Source of the DNA: Lumbricus terrestris
Taxonomy: Eukaryota; Annelida; Clitellata; Crassiclitellata; Lumbricidae
DNA: 64,000 bases
Reading direction: 5' to 3'
NCBI GenBank assembly: GCA_949752735.1
Contig: OX457047.1
Span: forward strand, 17,626,707 to 17,690,706
In this document: positions 56,301 to 63,448 of the stretch, piece after piece
How the letters are laid out: each line of letters begins with the position of its first letter
How positions within the stretch are numbered: position 1 is the stretch's first letter
Translations under genes and position numbers: made by a program
Notes under the pieces: generated by a model
What the model was told of the DNA's origin: nothing
Database searches by the model: none
What the model saw: only the letters and a program-made list of their open reading frames with translations

Positions 56301-57258
56301 ATGCTCAGAGGTTAGTTCAGATTACAGATGGAAAGAGAGGTTTTGTATTCACAAAGGGAGGCTCAGTAAATGTCTTTAACTCCGTATCATTGTCACACGC
56401 TCAGAGGTTAGTTTATTTTACAGGGGGAAACAGATATTTTTTGCAGAGGGAGACTCTTTTACCCTGTGTCATTGTCACGAGGGAAAGAGATTTTTTGTAT
56501 TCACAAAGGGAGGCTCAGTAAATGTCTTTGACCCCATAATCATTGTCCTGCTTTGAGAGGGTAGATTATTTTTGCTGAGGGGAACTTTTTTTACAGAGGG
56601 AGACTCAGGAATTATCTTTGACCCCATAATATTGACTGTTTACAGCTGCTCCAGTGTGCTATGATTGATTAACAAACAGAGTCATATATGTTGGACCTTG
56701 ATGAGTAGCCTATAATTACATCATGTCCAGGTTCACAATGGAATGCAAGTGAAGCCATTAGTAATGTTATTTCTCAGAGCTAGATTCAAGCACTTTTACC
56801 GATACACATATTTCTTCAGCCAGTGTTGTATACTTTGACTTCAACATAAACAGTTTGTCTTGAATATGCCGTCCTTTGCATGTTTTTATTTGGACCTTCA
56901 TGCATGAGAGTTTTTTATGGTATGTATGACGACTGATGTATTTGGTACTTACCATACTGTCCGGTACTTACCATACTGTTTGGTACTTACCATGCTGTTT
57001 GGTGCATGCCATACTGTTTGGTACTTACCATACTGTTTGGTACTTACCATGCTGTTTGGTACATGCCATACTGTTTGGTACTTACCATACTGACTGGCTT
57101 ACCATGGTGCTGATTGATTTCTTTTGTTTCAGGTGGATCTGAAGTTTGTTGCCCACGCTTTCAATAAGCAATATGGAAAGCACCTTCAGGATTTCATTAA
57201 GGATGACTGCGGTGGAGATTACCGCAAGCTGCTGTTGGGCGTTCTCGGCAACCACTAA
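42354..57258 (+). CDS. Annexin family protein, gene 2 (nine coding exons, 314 aa)
   Basis: Joined exons: 42354-42362, 46936-47005, 47820-47914, 49054-49167, 50834-50924, 51745-51893, 53719-53896, 55908-56020, 57133-57258. Exon lengths and phases equal those of gene 1 exactly. It is a four-repeat annexin expected to bind acidic phospholipids with calcium. Loops are M23-K-G-L-G27-T, K96-G-A-G99-T, W182-G183-T and M254-K-G-A-G258-T, with caps E67, D139, E223 and D298, so all four type II sites appear intact. Differences from gene 1 (57 by hand count) are concentrated in exons 6, 7, 8 and 9, while exon 5 is protein-identical. No secretion signal. The introns are larger than in gene 1 and rich in LINE and SINE fragments and a PIF-like transposon. 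Confidence 0.96.
42546..42749 (-). mobile_element. tRNA-derived SINE (minus), full-length, annexin gene 2 intron 1
   Basis: The best-preserved copy. Read on the minus strand it has GGGGCGCGGTGGTCTAGTGG (A-box), GGTTCGAATCC (B-box), GGACCTTGGGCAAGTCCTTC (core), GAGCGCCTCTGAGTAGAG and GGGGCGCTATAACAAGTGC (tail). Length is about 204 bp. It lies 184 nt into the intron. Confidence 0.93.
42968..42982. repeat. GATT tetranucleotide run
   Basis: A short (GATT)n run that may be the tail of a degraded retroelement. Confidence 0.6.
43395..43475. repeat. 17-bp tandem repeat
   Basis: Unit CTATCAATCCTATCAAA repeated about five times in annexin gene 2 intron 1. Confidence 0.93.
43600..43860 (+). pseudogene. 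Non-LTR retrotransposon RT C-terminal fragment
   Basis: The frame from 43615 (…[20 protein letters not shown] then [10 protein letters not shown]) is followed by a stop and an in-frame [11 protein letters not shown]. The W-x-GH-x-LR … GKR-GRPR order is the typical C-terminal end of several non-LTR reverse transcriptase proteins. It carries a premature stop and is fragmentary. Confidence 0.75.
44692..45700. repeat. ~78-bp direct duplication split by a transposon
   Basis: AGCAAAGTTATAAACGTTTA through GAGTGTACTTTGAG occurs at 44692-44769 and again at about 45617-45694, with one or two differences. The 832-bp element at 44770-45601 lies between them. Confidence 0.88.
44770..45601. mobile_element. 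hAT-like element, CAGAGGCGTAGC family
   Basis: It starts CAGAGGCGTAGCGACCGCC and ends GTTGCTACGGCCCTG, with a perfect TSD ACTTTGAG (44762-44769, 45602-45609). GGGGGCCCC(GCA/GAA) phrases occur near both ends. A 118-codon + frame (44758-45114) overlaps, but it is not transposase-like. Confidence 0.92.
46191..46348. mobile_element. Small hAT-like element, CATGGGCGGAGTTT, 158 bp
   Basis: It begins CATGGGCGGAGTTT and ends AAACTCCGTCCATG. Flanks CACTTCGC and CACTTCAC match at 7 of 8. It contains a GGGGGGCTAAGCCCCCC palindrome. No T-loop hairpin module was seen. Confidence 0.87.
46605..46685 (-). mobile_element. SINE fragment (minus), annexin gene 2 intron 1
   Basis: Internal part of the same SINE family (GAAGCGCATGAGCAACTGCG and AGTGAAGGACTTGCTCAGGG). 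The head is missing. Confidence 0.75.
46684..46836. repeat. ~92-bp tandem duplication
   Basis: CTGAACTGCTGGACCTATCT … GGAATAAATTAGA occurs twice, about 100 bp upstream of exon 2 of annexin gene 2. Confidence 0.93.
46936..47005 (+). CDS. Annexin gene 2 coding exon 2
   Basis: 70 nt, residues 4-26 plus the first base of Gly27. Acceptor TTTCAG, donor GTAGGT. Confidence 0.95.
47030..47190. repeat. ~60-bp degenerate triplicate, annexin gene 2 intron 2
   Basis: TACTTATTTGTAGTTATGTATTCAAATGTTATTC-like units (one unit is TAGTTATGTATTCAAATGTT) occur three times. Confidence 0.85.
47771..47819 (+). promoter_or_regulatory. Conserved intronic block upstream of annexin gene 2 exon 3
   Basis: Counterpart of 28101-28149 (46 of 49 identical). 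It keeps the in-frame ATG, giving MLPECT followed by exon 3, and an in-frame stop further upstream. Confidence 0.55.
47820..47914 (+). CDS. Annexin gene 2 coding exon 3
   Basis: 95 nt, residues 28-58. Acceptor TACAG, donor GTATGC. Confidence 0.96.
49054..49167 (+). CDS. Annexin gene 2 coding exon 4
   Basis: 114 nt, residues 59-96, with cap E67. Acceptor TTCCAG, donor GTAAGT. Confidence 0.96.
49464..49805. mobile_element. hAT-like element, CAGGGGTGTATTCTG family, annexin gene 2 intron 4
   Basis: Ends CAGGGGTGTATTCTG and CAGAGTACAGCCCTT are inverted with 12 of 15 matches. Flanks CTTACAGG and CTGCCAGG match at 6 of 8. It contains two related TGACG/TGATGACC T-run modules (49543 and 49569) and GAGTATACAC(TG/TC)TATACC repeats. 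Confidence 0.72.
50532..50736 (-). mobile_element. tRNA-derived SINE (minus), annexin gene 2 intron 4
   Basis: Diverged copy (minus): GGGGCACGGTGGTGCAGTGG head, GGTTTGAATAACC region, GGACCTTGAG core, CCTCTGAATAGAG tail. Confidence 0.83.
50834..50924 (+). CDS. Annexin gene 2 coding exon 5
   Basis: 91 nt, residues 97-126 plus one base. Protein identical to gene 1 exon 5. Acceptor TGTCAG, donor GTAATA. Confidence 0.97.
50938..51250 (-). other. Possible SINE/LINE-like repeat, annexin gene 2 intron 5
   Basis: The region contains GCGACCTTGGGCAAGTTGCT on the minus strand (a CORE-type motif). Its flanks differ from the other SINEs (CCCGGGCTGGGAGTTGACAT and GCTTGAACCACAG). It may be a second SINE family, but ends were not determined. 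Short TAACGTTAATCATC repeats surround it. Confidence 0.4.
51745..51893 (+). CDS. Annexin gene 2 coding exon 6
   Basis: 149 nt, residues 128-176 after completing E127. The most divergent exon between the paralogues (13 of 50 residues). Donor GTTGGA as in gene 1. Confidence 0.95.
52206..52973. mobile_element. PIF/Harbinger-like non-autonomous element, annexin gene 2 intron 6
   Basis: Ends GGCCAAAAAAAATAATG and CATTATTTTTTTGGCC are inverted and extend to a shared GTGTTTCCGGTAAC, about 33 bp in all. TTA occurs on each side (52203-52205, 52974-52976), matching the 3-bp TWA target of PIF/Harbinger. The 5' ~85 bp are partly repeated internally near 52395. No transposase. Confidence 0.7.
53026..53140. 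repeat. ~65-bp tandem duplication
   Basis: AACAGTGTTAACACTCAT, GTCACTAACACCAG and AGCAATATTTCCAGT occur twice. Confidence 0.9.
53719..53896 (+). CDS. Annexin gene 2 coding exon 7
   Basis: 178 nt, residues 177-235. Acceptor TGTGTAG with a poor pyrimidine tract (purine-interrupted), donor GTAAGT. Confidence 0.96.
54108..54640 (+). pseudogene. Non-LTR retrotransposon RT C-terminal domain, broken
   Basis: Conceptual reading gives [18 protein letters not shown], then [10 protein letters not shown]…[24 protein letters not shown] and [15 protein letters not shown]. The order (TK-x-RLY … LYGSE-like … LEAFHRR-like … GRPR-x-TWRDT) is the end of non-LTR ORF2 proteins. At least one frameshift (about 54225) and stops (for example about 54386) show it is dead. 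It lies in intron 7 of annexin gene 2 on the same strand. Confidence 0.88.
54700..54995 (+). pseudogene. L2/CR1-type LINE 3' end
   Basis: ATGGAATGGCTTTCCCCCTC (WNGFPPL) is followed by CTCTGAGTAGTCCCATTGAA and GAGTTAGAGAAATTTATGAA. A diverged 3' end with the usual tail order. Confidence 0.65.
55570..55752 (+). pseudogene. L2/CR1-type LINE 3' end with internal duplication
   Basis: The [20 protein letters not shown] frame continues into TCTTTTCTTTTGCCGTGGCT, which is duplicated in tandem. GTGCTCCTGACTAGATA and an ATGAATGAATAAA tail follow. Confidence 0.72.
55908..56020 (+). CDS. Annexin gene 2 coding exon 8
   Basis: 113 nt, residues 236-273. Acceptor TTGCAG. Donor GTTAGT, whose neighbourhood is tandemly repeated downstream. 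Confidence 0.97.
56003..56625 (+). repeat. ~97-bp tandem repeat containing the exon-8 splice donor
   Basis: The unit begins with the last bases of exon 8 (TTGTCACGCGCTCAGAG), then donor GTTAGTTCAG, GAGAGGTTTTGTATT and GGAGGCTCAGTAAATGTCTT. Full units start near 56003, 56101, 56198, 56294 and 56390, followed by decayed units to about 56625. GCTCAGAG|GTTAGTT therefore occurs five times. Confidence 0.95.
56938..57098. repeat. ~21-bp minisatellite upstream of annexin gene 2 exon 9
   Basis: TTTGGTACTTACCATACTG units, about eight copies, with TGCATGCC variants. It ends about 30 bp before the exon-9 acceptor. Confidence 0.94.
57133..57258 (+). CDS. Annexin gene 2 coding exon 9 and stop
   Basis: 126 nt, residues 274-314 and TAA. 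Contains cap D298 in DDCGG and ends LLLGVLGNH. Confidence 0.97.
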   Translation: MDLKFVAHAFNKQYGKHLQDFIKDDCGGDYRKLLLGVLGNH

Positions 57259-57435
57259 GATCACCTGAATTATATCCTCAAGGGCTGCATTGAGGCCACA
57301 TACTCGTTGTGATGTTTAGATTAGACTTAGTCTGCTGTAGTAGCTCTGGTTGTTAGTTGCTGTGCTAGTAAGCTAAACACACACTGTGTAGCATTTGAAG
57401 TCTATTCATTTCCTTCTGTGAATTTGTTTATATTT

Positions 57436-57628
57436 TTTGCTTATGTTGGTGAGTCTCGCTTATGTTTGCGAGCCTCGCTTATGTTTGCGAGTCTCGCTTA
57501 TGTTTGCGAGTCTCGCTTATGTTTGTGATTCTTGCTTATGTTGGCGAGTCTCGCTTATGTTTGGGAGTCTCGCTTATGTTGGCAAGTCTCGCTTACGTTG
57601 GTGAGTCTCGCTTATGTTGGTGAGTTTC
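57436..57628. repeat. ~20-bp minisatellite in annexin gene 2 3' region
   Basis: About ten units of GAGTCTCGCTTATGTTTGC with G/T variants, about 180 nt after the stop and therefore probably in the 3'UTR. Confidence 0.95.
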
Positions 57629-57708
57629 ACAATGCATTTTTGGTTACGACAGCTTAACTGAGCTCACATGGTTACAAGAATTATGATATTAGTTGCATTA
57701 TTAAGATC

Positions 57709-57805
57709 TTACTTTTTTAATTTACTTGAAGTACCTTGATGTACTTTTTTAATTTACTTGAAATACCTTGATATACTTTTTTAATTTACTTGAAGTACCT
57801 TGATA
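57709..57805. repeat. 32-bp triplicate downstream of annexin gene 2
   Basis: TTTTTTAATTTACTTGAAGT then ACCTTGATGTAC occurs three times. Confidence 0.95.
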
Positions 57806-58018
57806 TAGAAGCTGTTTTGTTTTCCTGCTTAGTTTCCAGATTTGTTTTAGATCATTGACAACTTGATGATATTGTTTGGCTATACATAAAGCTTTGCAGT
57901 TTGTGCCTTCAACAAAAGCAATATCACGTGTAAGACACATGAAGCCCTCATGACACTGTTCAGTATGGGCTTTATACGTCTGCACTTATTGTGGCTATTG
58001 CCCCATGTGAGAGGTCAT

Positions 58019-58223
58019 ATTAAAACCTACGTGGAAATCTTGTCGTTGTAGCATACATTTGATGTTGATGGTGGAAACGGTGATTACCGTACTTGTGCCT
58101 TTCGTGAGTGTTAATCAGAATGATTTACGTTCCATATTTGTAAAAGCTTTATTCCTTTTTTAGTTAACATGTCTTTGGAAATCATATGCTTGATGATATT
58201 AATAAGTAGCTACAAGTAATAAA
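58019..58223 (+). terminator. Candidate poly(A) signals of annexin gene 2
   Basis: ATTAAA at 58019-58024 and AATAAA at 58218-58223 lie 760-965 nt after the stop. Neither is confirmed. Confidence 0.3.
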
Positions 58224-59282
58224 ACTGAAAACACACTCGACCTATTCGCCACGATTCTGTACTTCTGTTGATTAGTGGACTTGTAGCAAAGATTTTTCCG
58301 ATGTGCTATACGAATTGACCTGTTCAGTGCATAAGGAAACGCTTGAATCATCTGGCACACTTCGGTAGTCATTCGCAACTGCTGCTGATGATAATGTTGA
58401 ACTGTGGGCAGTTGAGTACATGACAATGCATGAATTCCAGCCCCTACAAAATGCAAGTTTGGAGTTTTAATCAAGATATTCTATTGGCTATCTTCTTTCT
58501 TTTGCGCTTGAGTGACCAGATTGGTTGACTTCACGACCCTGCATGGGTGGAGTTTATCTGTAGAGATGTGTACAGATATTACATATGTCTTCAACTCTTC
58601 ATCTTGCCATTGAACTCCAATTTTCCTTATATATGCACATGTATATGCAGCTTCATTGCAAAAATTGGTTTATTTTATATATTTAATTTGTTATTCTATA
58701 GCTGTTTTATTTTTAAGAGCTTCTTCCGTGATCAGCAGGTGAAATGCTGCAGTTTTATTTTGATCTGATTGTGTAGGCCTGTGGCAGAATCAAATTCTCA
58801 TTAGTTGCATCTATGCCCTTGTGAATGGTGCCTTAATTTTATAATAGATTGTGAGCAATTTTTCGTTGTATCTTGTTGTACAGGGCTGTTATGTTTTTCC
58901 AGAGATTCGGACAACTTGTGTGTTGTTCCACTGGATGCTTTGAAGATATCTGATCATTTTTTCTTTCTGATTAAAATAATTTTTGTTTACTGATTATGCA
59001 AAGTCATCTTTTTGGCTTTGTATAAACTGCAACGATTTCTTGCCGACTTATGAAGAATTGAACGCTTAAAATTCTAGTTTGGTTACTGGCCATAACTGCT
59101 TTAATTTGGTGTAAATTGACACTTTGGAAAGGTCCTTGTTAGCTTCATCATTTGTTTTACATAATGTTGCATTTGATGTAGACTCGACTACTCTAAAAAT
59201 GAGAATATATTACTAAAAGTGACTTAAAATCGTTTCTCAATGGTGTGAGTAAGAGAGATCTGCACAAACCATGCTTAAACGC
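58224..59282. other. Intergenic, nothing recognised
   Basis: AT-rich sequence with no convincing exon, repeat array or transposon end. Confidence 0.5.
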
Positions 59283-59476
59283 GTGGGGCACGGTGGTGTA
59301 GTGGTGGGTTCAGTGCCTTGGAGCCGGAGGGTTCCAGGTTCAAATCCAGCTCAAGCTGCTGCGTAGGGACCTTGAGCAAGTCCTTCACTCGCAATTGCTA
59401 GTGCATTTGCAGTGTCCACACTGTAGTCGGGAACCTCTGAGTAGTGAGCTTGAAGGGGCACTATAACAAATGCGTG
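59283..59476 (+). mobile_element. tRNA-derived SINE, near full-length
   Basis: Head GGGGCACGGTGGTGTAGTGG, B-box GGTTCAAATCC, core GGGACCTTGAGCAAGTCCTT, CGGGAACCTCTGAGTAG, CTTGAAGGGGCACTATAACA tail. Confidence 0.93.
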
Positions 59477-60448
59477 GAAAAAACCTATCAAGAAATTGTC
59501 ACCAGAGCCAAAGAAGGGCCTCTGAAATTCATTGTTTTAATTAAGCCAACATTGCAACGAGTGCATTGGCTGCCCACTGAACACAGAATCAAAATCTAAG
59601 TGAGTCTTATAGTTTGTAAAGTGTGGGTAGTTTAATTGGCTCGTATCTGCAGTGTTATTCAAGTACTTTTCAGTTATAGTTTTTGTTTTATTTTAATTTT
59701 CCAGTTTCGTTTTAGTTTTTAAGTCCAGTTTTCTGAATTTTCAATTTTTATTTATTCCTGTGACCATTCAACATCATCAATTAAATGTCATTTGTAGTAA
59801 TAAATGACTGCAATTCGATTTACATGCCGCACAGAAGAAATTAATTCAGTTTTCAAGTTTAGTTTTAGTTCTAGTTTGTATACTTTTCAGTTTAGCTACA
59901 GTAACACTTTACAGAACATTTCAGTTTTCTAAGCAAGAAATTAGGGATTAAGTTACTTTCAGTTATAGTTAACTTAGACAACACTGTTCAGTGCTTGTCC
60001 CTCGAACTAACAGATATAGGTGCCATTCAGCTGATACTGAGAATTGCTCTGCTCTCTCAGGCTTCTTTTGTATATGGTCCACCACCTTTGGAATGTGCTG
60101 CGTATATTTCATTTTGTTCTATTGTTTAAAGCTACTCGGATCTGAGGTCCATTATTATATTTTCATGTATGCAAGAAATCGTATTTTCGACCCATCCATT
60201 CAACTGCAACCCATATTTTGTGAACCCCACATGCGTCATACCATTCAACTTTTCCCTTGCAAAAGTTAATAAACTGCCGTCGTCTAGAAAATATTTATTT
60301 TACCGTTACGTGTAGGCTAGACTTCTATTTATTTTTTGAACATTTTTTAGCCAAAATTTGCTAAATTTTATGGTTCACTGTGTAGATATGAACAGAATTT
60401 AATTACAATGTAATGAAAATGCATTCGGACGACTATTTATTATAGGAT
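59477..60448. other. Intergenic, TTTTAGTTT-rich
   Basis: Around 59655-59960 a phrase with TTTCAGTT/TTTTAGTTTT recurs many times, a low-complexity or decayed repeat. Just downstream of the SINE (59530-59600) the frame TLQRVHWLPTEHRIKI is an L2/CR1-type RT motif (x-LHWLPV-x-x-RI-x-x-K), so a short LINE fragment is likely at about 59545-59600. Confidence 0.55.
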
Positions 60449-60835
60449 AATCTATATAAATAGAGAGAAGATTCTGTGTGTCTGTCTGTTTGGCCAGTTT
60501 TTCTGTTTGTCTGGGATGCATTTCCACAGTTTTTGAGCTTTTCACTCGAAACCCTCACTACTCTATCATGGAACACCCGTTAAGGGGGTTGGCGAATCTC
60601 TACCGCCAGGGTGGGGGCGAAAACCCTAATTTTCGCTGTTTGACTGCGATGCACTGCCACAGTTTTTGAGCTTTTCACTCCAAACCTTCACTACTGTACG
60701 TGTTGGTGTGGGCATGGACAACCTGGTGGACGGTTTGGCGAATCTATACCACCATGGAGGGCGAAAACCCTAATTTTCGCCGTAAATTTTCATTCTGTTG
60801 CCATAGTTTCACAGTTTTTCACCTGAAACGTTCCA
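60449..60835 (+). mobile_element. Helitron-like 5' end with ~190-bp duplication (uncertain)
   Basis: TCTATATAAATAGAGAG followed shortly by TCTGTGTGTCTGTCTG is the kind of sequence seen at 5' ends of many Helitrons. A ~190-bp segment (CCACAGTTTTTGAGCTTTTC … CGAAAACCCTAATTTTCGC) is then duplicated. No 3' hairpin/CTRR end could be fixed, so this is tentative. Confidence 0.35.
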
Positions 60836-60849
60836 GCTAGAGCTAGACA

Positions 60850-61330
60850 GCTATAGTGCTACGCGGGCCACCTGGCCCCACTCAACACACCTCGGCCCGG
60901 AGTGGCCGAGTGGATGCAGGGTATGGTTGGGGGCGGAACAATTTCCCGGTATACGCAAATATCACGAGAAGCGTACCGGTTATGAGGTCGGAGTGTGGTG
61001 GGGTTGCGGGTTGGGTGGGGTGCTGTGGGGAGCGGTCGGTCGGTCGGGTAGCCGGCGGTTGGGGGTTCGAGTTGGCCAAAGCGAAATTTATCCGGAAATG
61101 CAAAGTAGTCTACCTCAGACAGGTGGACCGCCGGACCGGCTATAGTTAGGGGGTCGGTGGGTCAGTGAGATGTGGAAATTAGTGGAGTGGGGAGTAGGAG
61201 CGAGGATATGGGATGAAGTGAAGTGAGGGCGGGGAAGTATAAGGCCTTAACCCGGAATTGGTCGGGAGCGGGACGAATCCTAAATTTTCCAGGAAACGAT
61301 GGGCACGTACCCCAGCTATAGTAGGCCTAC
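60850..61330. other. CpG-/G-rich block of unknown function
   Basis: GC- and GGTCGG-rich stretch (GGTCGGTCGGTCGGG near 61030) with short frames on both strands and no recognisable protein. It may belong to the preceding element or be a CpG island. Confidence 0.4.
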
Positions 61331-61546
61331 AGTTATAACTTATAATTAATCTAAAACGCCTATATATATATGGCGACTCCTCTTCCTGCACATATGTATT
61401 AATTAATTATCTGGACAGCCCCTTGTTCTGTCGGCTTGATGCAACGACTTTATGTAGTTAGGCCTACCGTATATTATTAGTTTCGATATGTGACTGATCT
61501 AAACTCGAAACACGTTTCTTTCGATTTCCTATTGGCCTGGTGTTTG

Positions 61547-61770
61547 GATGCATGATTACTGACTAATTATGATTACAGACGGATAATGATTACAGACGGA
61601 TTGATTACAGACGGATTATGATTACTGACTAATAATGATTACAGACGGATAATGATTAGGCTACAGATGGATTAATTATGATTACAGATGGATTATGATT
61701 ACAGACGGATTATGATTACAGACGGATTATGATAGGCCTACTGACGGATTATGATTAGGCTACGGACCGC
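61547..61770. repeat. ~17-bp minisatellite
   Basis: About a dozen units of GATTACAGACGGATTAT with GACTAAT variants. Confidence 0.94.
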
Positions 61771-62665
61771 AGTTTCACTTGCAATTAAGTGAGTTTTTAA
61801 TGACGAGCTGCGCAACGGTGAGAACGATATAAGTTCGTGCATTGTGCAAACTGTGGATAAAAGCATCAAACTTTCGACTCTGGAAATGGATTTTTTTTAG
61901 CTTACATGTCGGCTACTTTCATAGTAGTAATCGTAATCTCGAAACTTCTACAGCGCCCACAAAAGCCAAGTCACGGGAACCAGCTTATTCACAGGCGCTC
62001 AATCAAAACAAAATCGATAGGCAGCGGGTCAAGTCCGGAGAGTCAGGCAGGCAGATAGATGGACGGCTAAGGTGGGTGATGTTTAGAATTGAAATGACGA
62101 GGGATGTGATGAGAAGAGGAGGAATCAACATAGGATTTGTGAAAGAGCAATGTTTTCAATTTTGAGTGAAAGACCTGTGGGGAGATAGCGAGAGGTGGAG
62201 TTTTGGTGAGTTCGTATGATGGGTCGGAAGTTTGCCGAAGTGCTGGCGGAAGTTTGTAGTAGGCCCTATAGGCTTACAATGTATGTAGGCTATATATGCG
62301 TAATTTTGAAATGAGGTTAGTGCAGCATATGATGTTTCATTTTGTCAAAAGACCACGTATTCTGCATCTATAGTGCAATAAAGAGCTGCACATCAACTTT
62401 GGAGCAGGTGCATTTTTAGCATACTTTCAACCTTCTGTTTAAGTATGTTCCCATGTGAATTGTTTTTGTGCCACTGACTGAAAAGTTGTAAAATATTTCG
62501 TATTGAAGCTGTGGAAATTTGTTGCTTTTATTCACAAGATGCACAATGCACTGCTTTTTTGGACCTTATCCTCATAGCCTACAAATTATAATGGTTCTCC
62601 AGTCACCTTTAGGCGTTAAAGGAAAACGTGGCTTTAGGGGCTAAGGCCTGCATGTCACGCTCTAC
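61771..62665. other. Intergenic, nothing firm
   Basis: A segment near 61945-61995 (CTACAGCGCCCA, then AACCAGCTTATTCACAGGCG) resembles one near 41405-41450, a dispersed repeat of unknown class. Confidence 0.45.
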
Positions 62666-62922
62666 CAGGGGCGGATACAGACATTTTCTTAGGGGGGGGG
62701 GGGGGGGGTGGCCAAAATTTTTGGTCTTCGGTTGTGACAGGGGACAAATTTATTTAGTCTTAGTCGCCGAAAAATCTGATGACTTTTTTTAGTCATCCTG
62801 GTCGGAGTAATGGCTTCTCTGCTATCCTTCATTAACGGCTTGTTGAAACCAAATGGGGGGCCACGTCCCATGCACTTTTTAAATGGGGCCATGACCGGAT
62901 TGGCCCCCTGGATCCGCCCCTG
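62666..62922. mobile_element. Small hAT-like element, CAGGGGCGGAT family
   Basis: It starts CAGGGGCGGATACAGAC and ends CTGGATCCGCCCCTG, with a perfect TSD CGCTCTAC (62658-62665, 62923-62930). It contains a 17-G run and the TGATGACT-T-run-AGTCATC hairpin at 62777-62797. Non-coding. Confidence 0.95.
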
Positions 62923-62930
62923 CGCTCTAC

Positions 62931-63310
62931 TTCCAGTCTCTCCATCATCTACTACCTGGGATCTCAATTAATTGCAGTCATCACTGAATCAACGCTGTCC
63001 GCGGGCTATCCCTCAAATATTGTGCCGCCACCTGTCGAACGTGTTTGTTTCACCTTAGAAGAATCCGGCAGCTTCACTCTATTTTCGATTTTCCTGCTGC
63101 TGAAGGAACGGATACACGACCGGAATTATTCTGATGCAACTTGACTTACTGCAGCTCTGTACTCTATGGTTTCCCTGATTGCAAGCCGGTTTCTATATCT
63201 GCTGACTTCCGTGTCCAATAGTTTGTTAGGTCATAACTTCAGATGACCTTCTGGTGTCCTTGAATAGTGTCTTATGTATTCAGAAGACGCGTAATTCCGC
63301 ACCCTGAGCT
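62931..63310. other. Upstream flank of putative right-edge gene
   Basis: No recognised coding sequence. Precedes the X-box/CCAAT cassette. Confidence 0.4.
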
Positions 63311-63311
63311 T

Positions 63312-63416
63312 TGGTTACCAGGGCAACGTATTGTGATCGGGGGTGCGACATGATTGGCTGTAGACCGGTTACCAAGGCAGCGTATTGTGCTCAACGCTGC
63401 GCTATGATTGGCTACA
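63312..63416 (+). promoter_or_regulatory. Duplicated RFX X-box plus inverted CCAAT cassette
   Basis: Two tandem 54-bp units each carry an X-box-like site (GTTACCAGGGCAAC at 63314-63327; GTTACCAAGGCAGC at 63368-63381), the phrase CGTATTGTG, and ATGATTGGCT with ATTGG at 63353-63357 and 63407-63411. The X-to-ATTGG gap is 25 bp in both. X-boxes bind RFX factors and ATTGG binds NF-Y. The array lies 33 bp or more upstream of a candidate ATG. Confidence 0.6.
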
Positions 63417-63448
63417 AACGGTTCGTTTTCGGCCTGAAAGTCATAAAA

